Below, in pieces: positions 14,692-16,807 of a DNA stretch of 16,807 bases. Source of the DNA: Gammaproteobacteria bacterium (lineage in GTDB: Bacteria; Pseudomonadota; Gammaproteobacteria; PS1; Pseudothioglobaceae); the NCBI GenBank assembly GCA_015658965.1, contig DQNX01000173.1:1-16807 (forward strand), read 5' to 3'. The translations under genes and the position numbers were made by a program. Under the pieces are notes generated by a model that saw only the letters and a list, made by a program, of their open reading frames with translations, ran no database searches and was not told where the DNA came from. Position 1 is the stretch's first letter. Each line of letters starts with the position of its first letter.

Positions 14692-15838
14692 CTTCGATGT
14701 GGTGATTGTTGGCGGTGGCATGGTGGGTCAAGCATTTGCTTTAAGTATGGCGCAAAAAACCAATGCCACAATCGCCATTATTGAACCAAATAACCCCAAT
14801 CCAAAATTAAATAAAGATTTCCACACACGCGTCAGTGCAATTACACCAACGTCAGAGGTGTTTTTGCAAAGTATCGGCATTTGGGATTTGATTCAGCGCA
14901 AACACGCCTTTACACACACCAAGGTGTGGGATCAAAATTCTCATGGTAGTTTGGATTTTAACGCCGCAGATGATGCACTAACGCATTTAGGTCATATCAT
15001 TGAAAACGATGCAATTCAAGCGGCCATGTTTGCTGTTTTAGCCGACACTAAGGTGCAATTTATCAGCGCAAAACTCGACAATATTGAAAAAATCGATGAC
15101 GGCTATCAATTGCAATTAGACAATCATCAATCACTGTCTTGTAATCTATTAGTAGGCGCTGATGGTGCGCGTTCGCACGTTCGTGATTTAACGAAAATCG
15201 AATTTAGTGAAACCAATTATCAACAAAAAGCCATTATTTGTAATATTCACTCAGACAAGGGCTTCGATAACACCACTTGGCAGCGGTTTTTAGCCGACAG
15301 TATTATCGCCTTATTGCCACTCAGTAACAACGAGGCATCCATTGTTTGGTCGGCTGAAAATCATCTTGCTGATGAGTTGTTGTCCTTATCTTCTAAAGAC
15401 TTTGCTGATCGACTGTCCGCGGGTGTGGAATATCGTTTTGGTCAGTTTGAAGTGTTGAACTCAGCCCAAGCTTTTCCATTGATTGAGCGTAGTGCTAAAG
15501 AATATGTTAAAGAAAATATAGCACTTATTGGTGATGCGGCCCACAATATTCATCCGCTTGCTGGGCAGGGCGTTAATCTTGGTTTTGCAGATGTTGAAGC
15601 GCTTTCTAGCCAGTTGCGTGACAGCAATAAAGCTTGGGGTGATTACGGCGTATTACGCGCTTATGCTAGAGAGCGCCGACTTGACAATGAACTCATGGCA
15701 AAAACCATGACTGGTTTGAATTGGATTTACAAGGAAAATAACGAGCCACTGCGTTGGTTACGAGGCTTTGGCATGAATTTAATTAATGAAAATCCAAGCC
15801 TAAAATCATTCTTTCAAAAGCACGCAACTGGCGCTTAG
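14684..15838 (+). CDS. ubiI: UbiI-like FAD-dependent ubiquinone-biosynthesis hydroxylase
   Basis: This is a class A flavoprotein monooxygenase of the UbiH/UbiF/UbiI family (384 residues), which hydroxylates the ring of ubiquinone precursors. It has the FAD Rossmann motif VGGGMVGQA (9-17), the GADGARSHVR motif (158-167), and GDAAHNIHPLAGQG (283-296). Among paralogues, RVSAITPTSEVFLQSIGIW, KVWDQNSHGSLDF and HLGHIIEND most resemble UbiI (VisC), the C5 hydroxylase. UbiH or a broader-specificity UbiL/UbiM-like role cannot be excluded. ATG 14684 has AGGAG at 14673-14677 with good spacing; a TTG at 14669 is less likely. In E. coli, ubiH-ubiI also lie near ssrS and ygfA, so this neighbourhood is conserved. 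It is the last gene of the plus-strand run. Confidence 0.88.
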   Translation: MNNFDVVIVGGGMVGQAFALSMAQKTNATIAIIEPNNPNPKLNKDFHTRVSAITPTSEVFLQSIGIWDLIQRKHAFTHTKVWDQNSHGSLDFNAADDALTHLGHIIENDAIQAAMFAVLADTKVQFISAKLDNIEKIDDGYQLQLDNHQSLSCNLLVGADGARSHVRDLTKIEFSETNYQQKAIICNIHSDKGFDNTTWQRFLADSIIALLPLSNNEASIVWSAENHLADELLSLSSKDFADRLSAGVEYRFGQFEVLNSAQAFPLIERSAKEYVKENIALIGDAAHNIHPLAGQGVNLGFADVEALSSQLRDSNKAWGDYGVLRAYARERRLDNELMAKTMTGLNWIYKENNEPLRWLRGFGMNLINENPSLKSFFQKHATGA

Positions 15839-15886
15839 TTAATGTAGCAGGTTCCTTTCAATAGGGAGCAAGGCTTGTTACATTAA
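15839..15886. terminator. Inverted repeat exactly filling the ubiI-ygfA convergent gap
   Basis: Arms at 15839-15851 (TTAATGTAGCAGG) and 15874-15886 (CTTGTTACATTAA) can form a 13-bp stem: eight perfect outer pairs, then five pairs of which two are G-T. The 22-base interior can form a small CCTT/AGGG helix. The repeat begins right after the ubiI stop and ends right before the ygfA stop, so it probably acts as a terminator or mRNA-end stabiliser for both genes. It lacks a clean T run on either strand, so classical Rho-independent action is uncertain. Confidence 0.5.
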
Positions 15887-16441
15887 TCATTGATAAATTT
15901 TCGTGGGCGTGATGACAGCGTCCAAAGGAATATCCCAAGTCTTGACATTGAGCTTAGCCACTTCTTGACAATCAAATGCCAGCCCATAAAGTTTGGGGCT
16001 TGTATAGCTTTTTTGTCGGTTTTTAAAGCCCAAGGTGCGATCGTAAAAACCGCCACCCATACCAATGCGATTTTTGAATTGATCAAAACCCACCAACGGC
16101 ATAAAGAGTATATTAAGCTGATTTGCGCTCAAAATTTTCGTAGAAACTGGTTCGTTAATGCCAAATCGATTTTTTCTGAAATTTTTACCAACTTTTGCAA
16201 ATTTAAGGCTTTTACCGAATAATATCGGCAAATAAGTGCTAAAACCCTTGTTTTTTAAGAATTTTTGTATGTATTTAGGGTTAATTTCACCATCATTAGG
16301 CAAATAAAGTGCAATTTTAGAGCCGTTTTTAAAATTTGCTAATTTTTTAACTTGATGTGATAAATTCCGGGAAAATTTCTCTCGATCAGAAGCAGGGATT
16401 AATCGTCTTTGGATGCGAATGGATTCTCTGAGCGTCTTCAT
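15887..16441 (-). CDS. ygfA: 5-formyltetrahydrofolate cyclo-ligase (YgfA/MTHFS)
   Basis: This enzyme uses ATP to convert 5-formyl-THF to 5,10-methenyl-THF, returning a stored folate to one-carbon metabolism. The 184-residue protein has the N-terminal basic helix MKTLRESIRIQRRLIPASDR, YLPNDGEINP (46-55) and the family signature GMGGGFYDRTL (127-137). It ends with TWDIPLDAVITP (168-179), close to the E. coli 'PWDIPLPAVVTP' ending. The length matches (E. coli 182). It lies directly downstream of the 6S RNA on the same strand, with 46 bases between the RNA 3' end and the ATG, as in E. coli where ssrS and ygfA are co-transcribed. In E. coli ygfA has been tied to persister formation. Confidence 0.94.
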   Translation of the reverse strand: MKTLRESIRIQRRLIPASDREKFSRNLSHQVKKLANFKNGSKIALYLPNDGEINPKYIQKFLKNKGFSTYLPILFGKSLKFAKVGKNFRKNRFGINEPVSTKILSANQLNILFMPLVGFDQFKNRIGMGGGFYDRTLGFKNRQKSYTSPKLYGLAFDCQEVAKLNVKTWDIPLDAVITPTKIYQ

Positions 16442-16487
16442 GGAATGAATTATAACTCAAGCGTTAAAAATAAGAAGGGTCTATTGT

Positions 16488-16680
16488 ATCGCATTGAAAG
16501 AAACCTGAACCAAAAAGGCTCAAGGCGGAAGTTCGAAGTGCACCGTAGGCTTCCCACTTCAAGGTGGGCTTGCACAATAGTGAACTATCTCATCTCCTTA
16601 GATGTTTATTTATCGGCTCAGGGGATATAGTCAACCACAAACACAACAGACAATTATTATTATCACCTTTTGAATGCGAT
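16488..16680 (-). ncRNA. ssrS: 6S RNA
   Basis: 6S RNA binds sigma-70 RNA polymerase as a promoter mimic and restrains transcription in stationary phase. Read on the minus strand, the conserved CCCCTGAGCCGATA occurs at 16624-16611, matching the E. coli 6S 5' half. The 3' half has CCTTGAGCC-TTTTT-GGTTCAGG (16525-16504), equivalent to the E. coli CCTTGAACC/GGTTCAAGG hairpin. The ends pair: ATCGCATT (16680-16673) with AATGCGAT (16495-16488), extended by AAAG with CTTT (16500-16497), giving a closed rod of about 190 nt, the usual size. The position directly upstream of ygfA is the classic one. Exact ends are inferred from the stem, and no clear promoter was identified upstream. Confidence 0.9.
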
Positions 16681-16807
16681 CCGTTCAACTTTTTGTGTAA
16701 TTAAAGTAATTTTCAGCTTTTGAATAAGAGTACCATAATAGGGTTTAGATTATTTAAAGTGTTATGGAGATTAGATTTTTGCCTTATTTTTACGCCTATT
16801 TGCTTTT

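Noticed and set aside
16409..16630. Plus-strand open frame over the ygfA start and 6S RNA
   Set aside because: It is antisense to a well-supported RNA gene and the start of ygfA, with no family resemblance.
16764..16807. ATG-led open frame running off the right edge (MEIRFLPYFYAYLL)
   Set aside because: Only 14 full codons are visible, with no clear ribosome binding site. A minus-strand gene end (zapA would be expected by E. coli synteny) is equally possible and also unresolved.

Overview
The window reads as a core-genome stretch of a moderately AT-rich gammaproteobacterium. The LptB, DgkA, PmbA, RnfH, CorC, UbiI-like and YgfA proteins, and a 6S RNA directly upstream of ygfA, all fit that class. 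A SulP anion permease beside an SLC13-type permease with RCK domains, in an AT-rich genome with very tight gene packing, suggests a marine or symbiotic sulfur oxidiser of the SUP05/Thioglobus type. That placement is inference; no gene of sulfur oxidation itself lies in the window.

Layout. (1) 9-975: rpsP and rimM. The trmD-rplS genes that usually follow are absent. (2) 976-1380: a 405-base stretch with no convincing gene, holding a possible transposase scrap and a plausible promoter. (3) 1381-5525: two large anion transporters in the same direction. The first is a SulP permease with an unusual hydrophilic, coiled-coil-like insert of about 130 residues. The second is an SLC13/DASS-type permease with two central RCK_C domains. 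A perfect 9-bp inverted repeat lies between them. (4) 5527-6261: truA on the minus strand, ending one base from the SLC13 stop. (5) 6338-15838: a tightly packed plus-strand run of ten genes, dgkA-birA-lptB-tsaD-comM-hisA-rnfH-corC-DsbD_2-like-pmbA-ubiI (eleven counting ubiI as the last), with gaps of at most 38 bases and several 4-22 base overlaps. It is probably one long operon or a chain of coupled genes. (6) 15839-15886: an inverted repeat exactly filling the space between the convergent ubiI and ygfA stops. (7) 15887-16680, minus strand: 6S RNA followed by ygfA, the arrangement known from E. coli.

Most genes are housekeeping: ribosome and tRNA maturation (rpsP, rimM, truA, tsaD), envelope (dgkA, lptB, corC), cofactors (birA, ubiI, ygfA), histidine synthesis (hisA) and recombination of incoming DNA (comM). 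lptB and hisA are separated from their usual partners. The least ordinary part is the transporter pair at 1381-5525, inserted where trmD-rplS would be expected. I found no CRISPR array, complete insertion sequence, tRNA or rRNA, phage gene or defence system.
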